Shown in pieces: positions 21,671-28,577 of a stretch of 28,577 bases of DNA. The notes below the pieces were generated by a model. It did not search any database and had not been told where the DNA came from. It was given only the letters and a program-made list of their open reading frames with translations. Source of the DNA: an uncultured Eggerthella sp. (GTDB lineage Bacteria; Actinomycetota; Coriobacteriia; Coriobacteriales; Eggerthellaceae); assembly GCA_905203045.1 (NCBI GenBank), contig CAJKUH010000023.1:1-28577 (forward strand). The letters run 5' to 3'. Both the position numbers and the translations under genes were made by a program. Position 1 is the stretch's first letter. Every line of letters begins with the position of its first letter.

Positions 21671-21692
21671 GGGAGCAGCTTAGGCTACCCCC
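21671..21692 (-). terminator. Hairpin after secA (weak terminator or processing site)
   Basis: A 9-bp stem with two G-U pairs (21671-21679 with 21684-21692, 4-nt loop) lies 8 nt after the secA stop on the minus strand and is followed by TATTCTGG, which has few U. It could partly reduce readthrough into prfB. Confidence 0.4.
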
Positions 21693-21700
21693 TTATCGGT

Positions 21701-24448
21701 TCAGCGATTGGCGCCGTGGCATTTCTTGAACTTCTTGCCCGACCCGCAAGGACAAGGGTCGTTACGGCCCACATTGGCGTACGGGTCGTCCTTGTCCTTT
21801 TCATACGTGTGGGGCTTTGCCGGCTTCGAGGTGTTCGTGCGGGCCTCGTCGGCAGGCGGGCGTCCAATGGGAGTGCCATGAGGAACCGAAGATCCCTCAT
21901 TCAAAGCCTGCTCGGGGTTGGAGTAGGAAACCTTGCCGTCAAGCGGGCTTGCCTCTTCCTGGGGCGCAGCTTGTACAACAATAGGAGCACGCAACAGGAA
22001 GCGCAGATAGTCTTCGTAAATGGAGGAAGTCAGGCTTGCGAACGCGCGATGCGCTTCGTCGCGATATTCCGTAAGAGGATCGCGCTGGCCATAGGCGCGT
22101 AGGCCAATGGAAGCCTTGAGATAGTCCATTTCCTGCAAGTGAGACATCCAACGCGTGTCGATGAAGCGCAGCATGACCTGCGACTCGATATCGGCAAAGG
22201 GAGCGCCAACTTCCTTCGCCTTGGTGTCGAACAGGTTCTGGAAGTACTCCACCAAACCGTCGATAAGGGCATTCACGTCGTCATCGTGGTCGATAGAATC
22301 AACGCTGAAGTCCTCGATGCCCGTCATCTGGATTACCCACTTGTTGAGCGAGTCAAGATCCCAGTCGTCGCTCGCCTGCTTGGCAGGGCACCATTCGAGC
22401 ACGTGGGATTCTACGATGTCCTCGATGATCTCGGGCATGCGCTCGGTAAGGTCCTTGCCGTCAAGAATGGCGTTGCGCTCGGCATATACCGCCTTACGCT
22501 GCAGGTTCATGACGTCGTCATATTCAAGGACGTGCTTACGAGCGGCGAAGTTGGATGCCTCGACCTGGCGCTGCGCCGTTTCGATTGCCTTGGAAACCAT
22601 GGAAGCCTTGATGGGCATGTCTTCCGGCATATCGGTTTTTTCCATCATCCTGCCGATGGAGTCCATGCGGGACCCGCCGAACAGGCGCATGAGGTCATCT
22701 TCGAGCGAAAGGTAGAACTGCGTAGCGCCCGGGTCACCCTGACGGCCTGCACGACCACGGAGCTGGTTGTCAATACGGCGCGACTCATGACGTTCGGTGC
22801 CGATAACACACAGGCCGCCCGCGGCGCGAACCTCTTCCGATTCACGCTTGGTGATAGATTCCGCTTCCGCTTCGGCCTGCTTTACCTGTGCAGGAGTGGG
22901 CTCGCCGTCTTCGCCGAAGCGCTCTTTCAGGAACGACTGGGCCATAACCTCGGGGTTGCCGCCCAGCAAGATGTCGGTACCACGACCGGCCATGTTCGTT
23001 GCGATGGTGACCGCACCCACACGGCCTGCCTGCGCAACGATGGCTGCTTCGCGTTCATGGTTCTTCGCGTTCAAGACCTCGTGCTTGATGCCGCGCTTGG
23101 AAAGCAGGCGGCTCAAGCGTTCGGAGCTTTCGATGGAAACGGTGCCCACCAGGCAAGGCTGACCGGCGGCATGACGCTCGGCGATGTCGTCGGCAACAGC
23201 ATTGAACTTGGCACTGACCGTGCGATAGATAAGGTCATCTTCATCGATACGCTGAACAGGCCTGTTAGGCGGAATTGCCATAACGGGCAGGTTGTAGATC
23301 TGACGGAACTCGGAATCTTCCGTCATAGCCGTACCGGTCATGCCGGAGAGCTTGTCGTACAGACGGAAGTAGTTCTGCAGCGTGATGGTTGCCAGCGTCT
23401 GGTTTTCCTGACGGACCAGCACGTGTTCCTTGGCTTCAAGTGCCTGATGAAGGCCCTCGGAGTAACGACGGCCTTCCATGATACGGCCCGTGAACTCGTC
23501 GACGATCTTAACCTCGCCGTTCACCACAACGTAGTCGACGTCGCGATGGAACAGGAACTGCGCCTTCAACGCCTGCTGCAAGTGGTTGGGCAGCTGGCCG
23601 GTAGGATCGCTGTAGATGTCGTCGATGCCCAACTGGAACTCGACCTTTTCAAGGCCGGCTTCCGTGGTGTAGATGGTCTTCTTCGCCTCGTCCATCTCGA
23701 AGTCGACGTCGCGCTTCAGGGAAGGCATAACGGCGGCGAAACGCTTGTAGGTATCGGCCGCCTGGGAGCCTGCACCGGAAATGATAAGAGGCGTACGAGC
23801 CTCGTCGATGAGGATGGAGTCGACCTCGTCGACGATGGCAAAGGCATGGCCGCGCTGAACGCGCCTGCTTGCGCGGGCAACCATGTTGTCGCGTAGGTAA
23901 TCGAAGCCGAACTCCGAGTTGGTGCCGTAGGTAACATCAGCCTGGTAAGCGGGAATCTTCTTATCAGGACCCATTCCGTTCTGGATAAGGCCCACTTCCA
24001 TGCCCATGAAACGGTAGATGCGGCCCATCCACTGGGAGTCGCGCGCTGCGAGGTAATCGTTCACGGTAACGATATGAACGTTGTTGCCAGGCAGGGCGTT
24101 GAGATAGCCCGCCAACGTAGAAACGAGCGTTTTACCTTCGCCCGTGCGCATCTCGGCGATCTTGCCGTCATGCAACGCCATAGCGCCGATAAGCTGAACG
24201 TCGAAGTGACGCAAACCGATGGTTCGCACGCTCGCCTCACGAACAGCGGCGAATGCCTCGGGAAGCAGATCGTCAAGCTCTTCGCCGTTCGCCAAACGCT
24301 CGCGGAACTCTACCGTAAGATGCGCAAGCTCTTCATCGGATTTGGCCTGCATTTGGGGTTCAAGCGCATTGATTTCTGCAACCCTGCGCTGGTAGTTCTT
24401 GAGGGGCTTGTTTTCGCCCACACTGAGAAGCTTAGAAAAGAAACCCAT
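21701..24448 (-). CDS. secA: Preprotein translocase ATPase SecA
   Basis: SecA drives proteins through SecYEG by ATP hydrolysis. The 915-aa product has Walker A MRTGEGKT (100-107), DEVDSILIDEART (207-219), the preprotein cross-linking domain, NMAGRGTDILLGGNPEV, QLRGRAGRQGDPG, the helical scaffold/wing region (SHLQEMDYLKASIGLRAYGQRDP), and a disordered linker. It ends in the SEC-C zinc motif (PCPCGSGKKFKKCHG) that binds SecB-type partners or lipids. Length is that of SecA1. The full-length size and SEC-C make an accessory SecA2 unlikely. The ATG follows GAGAG. The BTAD regulator ends 130 nt upstream; that gap has no strong terminator. Confidence 0.98.
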   Translation of the reverse strand: MGFFSKLLSVGENKPLKNYQRRVAEINALEPQMQAKSDEELAHLTVEFRERLANGEELDDLLPEAFAAVREASVRTIGLRHFDVQLIGAMALHDGKIAEMRTGEGKTLVSTLAGYLNALPGNNVHIVTVNDYLAARDSQWMGRIYRFMGMEVGLIQNGMGPDKKIPAYQADVTYGTNSEFGFDYLRDNMVARASRRVQRGHAFAIVDEVDSILIDEARTPLIISGAGSQAADTYKRFAAVMPSLKRDVDFEMDEAKKTIYTTEAGLEKVEFQLGIDDIYSDPTGQLPNHLQQALKAQFLFHRDVDYVVVNGEVKIVDEFTGRIMEGRRYSEGLHQALEAKEHVLVRQENQTLATITLQNYFRLYDKLSGMTGTAMTEDSEFRQIYNLPVMAIPPNRPVQRIDEDDLIYRTVSAKFNAVADDIAERHAAGQPCLVGTVSIESSERLSRLLSKRGIKHEVLNAKNHEREAAIVAQAGRVGAVTIATNMAGRGTDILLGGNPEVMAQSFLKERFGEDGEPTPAQVKQAEAEAESITKRESEEVRAAGGLCVIGTERHESRRIDNQLRGRAGRQGDPGATQFYLSLEDDLMRLFGGSRMDSIGRMMEKTDMPEDMPIKASMVSKAIETAQRQVEASNFAARKHVLEYDDVMNLQRKAVYAERNAILDGKDLTERMPEIIEDIVESHVLEWCPAKQASDDWDLDSLNKWVIQMTGIEDFSVDSIDHDDDVNALIDGLVEYFQNLFDTKAKEVGAPFADIESQVMLRFIDTRWMSHLQEMDYLKASIGLRAYGQRDPLTEYRDEAHRAFASLTSSIYEDYLRFLLRAPIVVQAAPQEEASPLDGKVSYSNPEQALNEGSSVPHGTPIGRPPADEARTNTSKPAKPHTYEKDKDDPYANVGRNDPCPCGSGKKFKKCHGANR

Positions 24449-24578
24449 GATCTCTCTTTCTTTCGTGTAACTGCTTCACTCTATCACAGGCACGACCGCA
24501 CGGCGTTGCGCACCCCTGTGCCAGGCACCCAAATACACGCCTTCTACGCTTACGGTAAACCAACCGTTACCTGTGTGG

Positions 24579-26483
24579 TTACCCCTCAAGGCAGGCAGCC
24601 CCACCTCGTGGCGAAGAATCGGCATCGGCGGATGAAACCTCTTCCAGTATTTCTTCGTACAGCTCTTCCAAACGATTAGACCCGTCTATGCCGAAACGGT
24701 CTATCAAAGCGCGCCGGCAGCTGACATAGGTTGAGATGGCGCCGCCGAACTGCCCGAGCCGTTGTTGGACCTTCATATATTGGTACACCACGTCTTCTCG
24801 CGTTTGGTCGATGCTGAACGCGAATTCGGCATAGTGCTGCGCCGCCCGAAGGTCGTTGCCGTGCATGAGCACGCGCACTCCATCGACCAAAGCGTCGAGC
24901 ACACGGTTCTGAAACGTGATCCGATAGGCTTCGATCTGATCGTTCTGCACACCCGGAAGAAGCGGACCGCAATAAAGGCGCTCTATTTCCTGAAGTGCCT
25001 GGGTGCATTGGTCGGGGTCGGTGCACCCGTTAAGGCGCATACACAGGTTGTTCACCTCAACGACATCGCTTTCGAAGTTCAAGCCCAAGAAAGAAACCGT
25101 GTCACGCGAGCGCCTTGAGCCGAAAGGCTCTTCGCCGGGCGGAGTCAGCACGCGCCTGATGTAGCTCCATAAGTTGTAGAAGCTCGAACGAACGCACGCC
25201 GGGTCGGAATCCGGCCACACGATGCGCTCTATCCAGGTACGGGGAAGCTCTTTGCCGTTGTTCACCAAAAGCAGCGCAACAACCACTTTCGCCTTGCGAC
25301 GCAGCTCGCCTTTCTGCAAGACGTTTACGCCATCACGCGTTATCTCGCACCTGCCGAACAGATTGATGCGCACAGGCGGGGCGCCATGGCCGCGCGGCGC
25401 CGCCGAATGGGCCACAGAAAGACCAAGCGGTGCCCGTTCGCCCACGGTTTCTTCGCCTTGCTCGTAAAGCCCAAGAGCCTCTTCGCCATGCTTGGCGAAG
25501 AACGACTTGCGAAGAGAAAGATAGTCGAGCCCCATCATAAGCAGGGAGCGGTTACCCAAGGAAAGGCACAGCTCGGCACAGGCAAGATTGAAGGAATCCT
25601 CCGTTTCGTAGCGGGTGAACGGCGCGATAGAAGCGCAGTGGGCGCACATCAATTCATGCTTGGCGGCATTGGTCAACTCGAAAGCACTGAAAGTGGAAGC
25701 GGTACGGCGGATGCCTGCATACGGGAACCGTCGTTCCACCGAAAGAAGATCGGGCTTGCTTTCCTCGTCGAAGAACTCGAGCAGCGAAACCAGATCGCCG
25801 CTCCCCGCAAACAGGGCAAGATACGCCAACGATTCCTCGGCAGAAGACGGAACATTTGCCAAAAGCGACTGCAAGAAGCGCTTGGCACCGCCCTCTTTGT
25901 CAAGCACAACAGGAGGCATGGTGCGCTTCGGCATCGGGTTGGGCTTTTCTTCAGGGAGCGCAAACCGGGCAGATGGATTGGCACGAGAAGGCAACTCGTC
26001 GTGCGCAAGGGCCATTTCGCGCGCATCGAGCACCACCACGGGAAGCTCCACGTCGGAGGCAAGGGTTGAGTCTTCGGCAGTGACCATCACCTCGCAATGC
26101 TTGGTATGCAGCTTGCCAACCAGCGAGACCAGATTGGTGCGACGCTTGCCCTTGAGCTTCGAGATGCCGTCGAACACCACGAGCTTTTCGCCTTCAGGCG
26201 CGCTTTCGTCAACCGTGCGTTCGAATGTGCCGGAATCGAGGTTGAGCAAAAACTCCGGTTCCGAAGCATGGACCCACGTGACATCGCTTGGAGGAAACGC
26301 AAGGCGCGCATACTGGGTTGCCAGCACCGTTTTGCCGTACAGCGGAGGCGCGCAGATCACGCGGACAGCCTCCCTGTCGGACAACAAACTGACAAGAAGG
26401 CGCTTGCGATCGAGCAGCGCTTCCCCGGTACCTGGCGATGCAGACGGAGACAGCCGAAGTCGATCATCGGTGTTGGCCAGCAT
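24579..26483 (-). CDS. P-loop/winged-helix/BTAD transcriptional regulator
   Basis: The 634-aa product looks like a large signal-integrating regulator. Residues 41-110 form a MalT/STAND-like P-loop fold: Walker A A45PPLYG50K51T52 and Walker B LVVFDG (101-106), with LLDRKRLLVSLL ahead. A long linker and helical region (160-360) follows. At about 371-446 an OmpR/SARP-type winged helix (INLFGRCEITRDG... SSFYNLWSYIRRVL) precedes a bacterial transcriptional activation domain (about 472-615; SIDQTREDVVYQYMKVQQRLG, ALIDRFG). This is the reverse of AfsR, where the DNA-binding domain comes first. The start at 26483 has GGAGG 7 nt upstream; an upstream extension lacks support. It lies upstream of secA and diverges from guaA; targets are unknown. 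Repeats over its promoter suggest autoregulation. Confidence 0.85.
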   Translation of the reverse strand: MLANTDDRLRLSPSASPGTGEALLDRKRLLVSLLSDREAVRVICAPPLYGKTVLATQYARLAFPPSDVTWVHASEPEFLLNLDSGTFERTVDESAPEGEKLVVFDGISKLKGKRRTNLVSLVGKLHTKHCEVMVTAEDSTLASDVELPVVVLDAREMALAHDELPSRANPSARFALPEEKPNPMPKRTMPPVVLDKEGGAKRFLQSLLANVPSSAEESLAYLALFAGSGDLVSLLEFFDEESKPDLLSVERRFPYAGIRRTASTFSAFELTNAAKHELMCAHCASIAPFTRYETEDSFNLACAELCLSLGNRSLLMMGLDYLSLRKSFFAKHGEEALGLYEQGEETVGERAPLGLSVAHSAAPRGHGAPPVRINLFGRCEITRDGVNVLQKGELRRKAKVVVALLLVNNGKELPRTWIERIVWPDSDPACVRSSFYNLWSYIRRVLTPPGEEPFGSRRSRDTVSFLGLNFESDVVEVNNLCMRLNGCTDPDQCTQALQEIERLYCGPLLPGVQNDQIEAYRITFQNRVLDALVDGVRVLMHGNDLRAAQHYAEFAFSIDQTREDVVYQYMKVQQRLGQFGGAISTYVSCRRALIDRFGIDGSNRLEELYEEILEEVSSADADSSPRGGAACLEG

Positions 26484-26503
26484 TGGACACCCCTCCCCTA
26501 TGT

Positions 26504-26525
26504 GTGGATTATCAGGGTGGATTAT
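26504..26525. repeat. Direct repeat GTGGATTAT x2
   Basis: GTGGATTAT occurs at 26504-26512 and 26517-26525 (13-bp period). On the minus strand these are ATAATCCAC copies; the upstream one includes the TATAAT of the BTAD promoter and the other gives a second -10-like GATAAT. Confidence 0.7.
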
Positions 26526-26549
26526 AAAGTTTACCTGGCGTTTTACCAG
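26521..26549 (-). promoter_or_regulatory. Promoter of the BTAD regulator
   Basis: Minus strand: perfect -10 TATAAT (26521-26526), 17-nt spacer, weak -35 CTGGTA (26544-26549, three matches). The -35 lies inside the TTTACC repeats, consistent with an activator-dependent or autoregulated promoter. The predicted leader is about 30 nt. Confidence 0.6.
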
Positions 26550-26554
26550 GTAAA
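26530..26554. repeat. Combined direct/inverted repeat (putative operator)
   Basis: TTTACCTGG (26530-26538) and CCAGGTAAA (26546-26554) form a 9-bp inverted repeat with a 7-nt centre. TTTACCTGG and TTTACCAGG (26542-26550) also form a direct repeat with 12-bp period. It covers the spacer and -35 of the BTAD promoter. SARP-type regulators are known to bind direct repeats near one helical turn apart by the -35, so this is a plausible operator; binding is inferred. Confidence 0.65.
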
Positions 26555-26882
26555 AACAGGATATTATGCCCAATTTCGCCCTAAAAGCGCTCCGAGTGAG
26601 CGATTAGGACTCCCGAACAGCGGAGTAGCTTTATGGGCGTAGCAAAAACGCACCATGATCTCGGCGAACGGTTCTCGCAACGGCAAAACGACACCTTGCT
26701 GGATTTTCGCTCGGCATTTAAGGAATCCTGCGGGCCTTTTCTGCCCAGCCTTTCCGCCCCATGAAAGCAACGATGCAACAGGCATGCCAAGCACGTGGCT
26801 TCAAACCGCATGCCGCGCCATGATGCCGTACGCGATATCGCCCTATATTTGGTAGTATTGAAAGGCTAAGAAGTTCATTCGC

Positions 26883-26916
26883 GCCCCAAATTCGCAGGAA
26901 TGCTGCGGTTCGGGGC
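26883..26916 (+). other. Nested hairpin in the guaA leader
   Basis: Outer stem GCCCC/GGGGC (26883-26887 with 26912-26916) encloses CGCAG/CTGCG (26893-26897 with 26903-26907). It ends about 9 nt before the Shine-Dalgarno AGGAGG of guaA. It does not overlap the ribosome-binding site; the function is unknown. Confidence 0.5.
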
Positions 26917-26935
26917 CACCAAGCAGGAGGAACAC

Positions 26936-28534
26936 ATGCCAACCACCTCTCCCGACCAGAAGGTCATCGTTCTTGATTTCGGTGCCCAATACGGTCAGCT
27001 TATCGCCCGTCGCGTACGCGATTTGGGCGTGTACTCCGAAATCGTTCCCTGCGACGAAGAGGCAGCGAAGATCGCTGCGATGAAGCCGAGCGCCATCATC
27101 CTTTCCGGCGGCCCCGCCAGCGTATATGCCGACGACGCGCCGAAGATCGATTCGGGCGTGCTTGAGCTGGGCGTGCCCATCCTGGGCTTCTGCTACGGCC
27201 ATCAGACCATCGCCGTTGAGTTGGGCGGCACGGTAGGCCACACCGAAAAGGGAGAATACGGCGCTGCAGACCTGCATGTTTCCGGCGGTGCGCTGTTCGA
27301 GGGCACTCCTGCCGAGCAGACGGTTTGGATGAGCCACCGCGATGCCGTGACCGAGGTTCCCGCGGGCTTCACCGTTACGGCTTCTACCGATATCTGCCCC
27401 GTGGCTGCCATGGAATGCCCCGAGCGCAAGATTTACACCACGCAGTTCCACCCCGAGGTTAAGCACACCAACTTCGGCAACAAGATGCTTTCCAACTTCC
27501 TGTTCAACATCGCCGGCTTGAAGGCCGACTGGACCATGGATTCCATCATCGAGGATTCCGTTGCGGCCATCCGCGAAAAGGTTGGCGAAAAACGCGTGAT
27601 CCTGGGTCTTTCCGGCGGCGTGGATTCTTCCGTTGTTGCGGCGCTGTGCGCCAAGGCCATCGGCAAGCAGCTGGTGTGCGTGTTCGTGAACCACGGCCTT
27701 CTGCGCAAGAACGAGCCTGAAGAGGTTGAAGAGGTATTCACCAAGCAGTTCGACGTCGAGTTCATCCACGTTCATGCGGAAGAGCGCTATGCGAAGCTGC
27801 TTGACGGCGTGACCGACCCCGAGCAGAAGCGTAAGATCATCGGCACCCAGTTCTGGGAAGAGTTCTTCACCGTTGCAAACGACATTGCCGAAGACGGCAA
27901 GCCAGTGCAGTTCATGGCTCAGGGCACTATCTACCCTGACATCATTGAATCGGGCGCGCGCAAGACGGGCGGCAAAGCTTCCACCATCAAGAGCCACCAC
28001 AACCTGATCCCCTTCCCTGAAGGCGTGCATTTTGACCTGATTGAGCCGCTGGACCACTTCTTCAAGGATGAGGTTCGCGCGCTGGGCACCGCCCTTGGCC
28101 TGCCCGACCACATTGTGCATCGCCAGCCTTTCCCCGGCCCTGGCCTGGCAATCCGCATCATCGGTGCGGTAAGCCCCGAGAAGCTGGAGATCCTGAAGAA
28201 CGCTGACGCCATTGTGCGCGAAGAGCTTGATGCCTACAACGAACGTCTGTTCCAGGAAACCGGCGAGCGCAACTCAGAGCACAGCTGCTGGCAGTACTTT
28301 GCGGTTCTGCCCGACATCAAGAGCGTGGGCGTTATGGGCGACGAGCGCACCTACCAGCGTCCCATCATCCTGCGTGCCGTTGAGTCGAGCGACGCTATGA
28401 CCGCCGACTGGGCGAAGCTCCCCTACGACGTGCTGGCGAAGATTTCCAGCCGCATCGTAGCCGAGGTCCCCGGCGCTAACCGCGTCTGCTACGACATCAC
28501 CTCGAAGCCCCCCGCCACGATTGAGTGGGAGTAG
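26936..28534 (+). CDS. guaA: GMP synthase (glutamine-hydrolysing)
   Basis: GuaA converts XMP to GMP with ATP and glutamine. The 532-aa product has an N-terminal class I glutamine amidotransferase domain (about 8-200): VLDFGAQYGQLIARRVR, catalytic Cys86 in GFCYGHQ, and TQFHPEV with the His/Glu of the triad. The ATP-pyrophosphatase domain follows with PP-loop LGLSGGVDSSV, and then the dimerisation domain (QPFPGPGLAIRIIG, ending KPPATIEWE). Both halves are in one chain, as in most bacteria. The ATG at 26936 has AGGAGG 5 nt upstream; a 12-residue extension to an upstream ATG is not supported. It is divergent from the BTAD regulator. No terminator is seen in the 43 nt that remain. Confidence 0.97.
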   Translation: MPTTSPDQKVIVLDFGAQYGQLIARRVRDLGVYSEIVPCDEEAAKIAAMKPSAIILSGGPASVYADDAPKIDSGVLELGVPILGFCYGHQTIAVELGGTVGHTEKGEYGAADLHVSGGALFEGTPAEQTVWMSHRDAVTEVPAGFTVTASTDICPVAAMECPERKIYTTQFHPEVKHTNFGNKMLSNFLFNIAGLKADWTMDSIIEDSVAAIREKVGEKRVILGLSGGVDSSVVAALCAKAIGKQLVCVFVNHGLLRKNEPEEVEEVFTKQFDVEFIHVHAEERYAKLLDGVTDPEQKRKIIGTQFWEEFFTVANDIAEDGKPVQFMAQGTIYPDIIESGARKTGGKASTIKSHHNLIPFPEGVHFDLIEPLDHFFKDEVRALGTALGLPDHIVHRQPFPGPGLAIRIIGAVSPEKLEILKNADAIVREELDAYNERLFQETGERNSEHSCWQYFAVLPDIKSVGVMGDERTYQRPIILRAVESSDAMTADWAKLPYDVLAKISSRIVAEVPGANRVCYDITSKPPATIEWE

Positions 28535-28577
28535 GCTGATAGGGTTCTGACCTGCATTTTTGAGTGCCGCACTGTGC

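Larger units (their letters stand above)
26484..26935. other. Divergent intergenic region BTAD gene / guaA (452 bp)
   Basis: No convincing protein gene. From left to right it holds the ribosome-binding site and promoter of the BTAD gene, two repeat pairs (26504-26525, 26530-26554), a plus-strand TATTAT (26562-26567), inverted repeats CGCTC/GAGCG and CTCCG/CGGAG near 26586-26630, a weak hairpin AAGG...CCTT followed by TTCT near 26720-26742, GGCATGC/GCATGCC (26781-26787 and 26808-26814), a palindrome CGATATCG (26833-26840), a possible guaA -10 TATATT (26844-26849) and a guaA leader hairpin. ORFs here in both strands look like chance. I do not see a guanine-riboswitch consensus. Confidence 0.55.

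Noticed and set aside
22139..23896. 585-codon plus-strand ORF opposite secA
   Set aside because: Fully antisense to SecA, no domain, no ribosome-binding site.
26564..26811. Two overlapping 76-codon minus-strand ORFs upstream of the BTAD gene
   Set aside because: No ribosome-binding sites, no domain features, different frames over the same bases; treated as chance ORFs.
26484..26935. Guanine (purine) riboswitch before guaA
   Set aside because: The conserved core and the paired loops of the purine riboswitch are not visible; only generic hairpins are.
26843..28120. 425-codon minus-strand ORF opposite guaA
   Set aside because: Antisense to GuaA, whose catalytic motifs are intact. No plausible product.

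Overview
The window looks like a core-genome segment of a high-GC Gram-positive bacterium. I place it in the actinobacterial class Coriobacteriia (Eggerthella/Slackia-type relatives). This is inferred from the gene content: a hybrid of actinobacterial order (coaD, SepIVA-like coiled-coil protein, DUF177, rpmF, rnc, smc) and Firmicutes-like order (rpmB divergent from asp23-fakA-recG; ftsE-ftsX-ctp), a split two-subunit transketolase, and a large BTAD-domain regulator. I see no insertion sequence, integrase, phage gene, CRISPR array, tRNA or rRNA. Coding density is very high and Shine-Dalgarno sites are strong. GTG and TTG starts are common.

Layout. Positions 1-10607 are one minus-strand run, in order of transcription: asp23, fakA, recG, rsmD, coaD, SepIVA-like gene, DUF177 gene, rpmF, plsX, rnc, smc (cut by the window edge in its hinge). 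It covers envelope-stress/Asp23 function, fatty-acid kinase and PlsX lipid entry, DNA repair, rRNA methylation, CoA synthesis, ribosome assembly and chromosome condensation. Several joints are TAATG or ATGA overlaps, and probable terminators after coaD and after rpmF divide the run. rpmB (plus strand) is divergent from asp23 and ends in a clear terminator facing the next block.

Positions 11442-26483 are a second minus-strand run: BTAD regulator, secA, prfB, the two transketolase subunits, ftsE, ftsX, an S41 (Ctp-like) protein, rnr, an M42 aminopeptidase, smpB and a 133-aa unknown. It joins secretion, termination, cell-division ABC machinery and RNA quality control (RNase R and SmpB, partners in trans-translation). 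guaA (plus strand) diverges from the BTAD gene across a 452-bp intergenic region rich in repeats.

The most interesting points are variant residues and regulatory structure, not a foreign system. (1) The predicted release factor 2 carries Ser-Pro-Thr where RF2 normally has Ser-Pro-Phe, a mix of RF2 and RF1 recognition residues. (2) The S41 protein next to FtsX has Gly at the catalytic Ser position while keeping the Lys and Gln. (3) A regulator has a P-loop domain first and a winged helix plus BTAD last, with direct and inverted repeats over its own promoter. (4) A short SepIVA-like coiled-coil protein. (5) A transketolase pair inserted inside the usual prfB-ftsEX order. Assignments are from reading translations and motifs; no database search was run.
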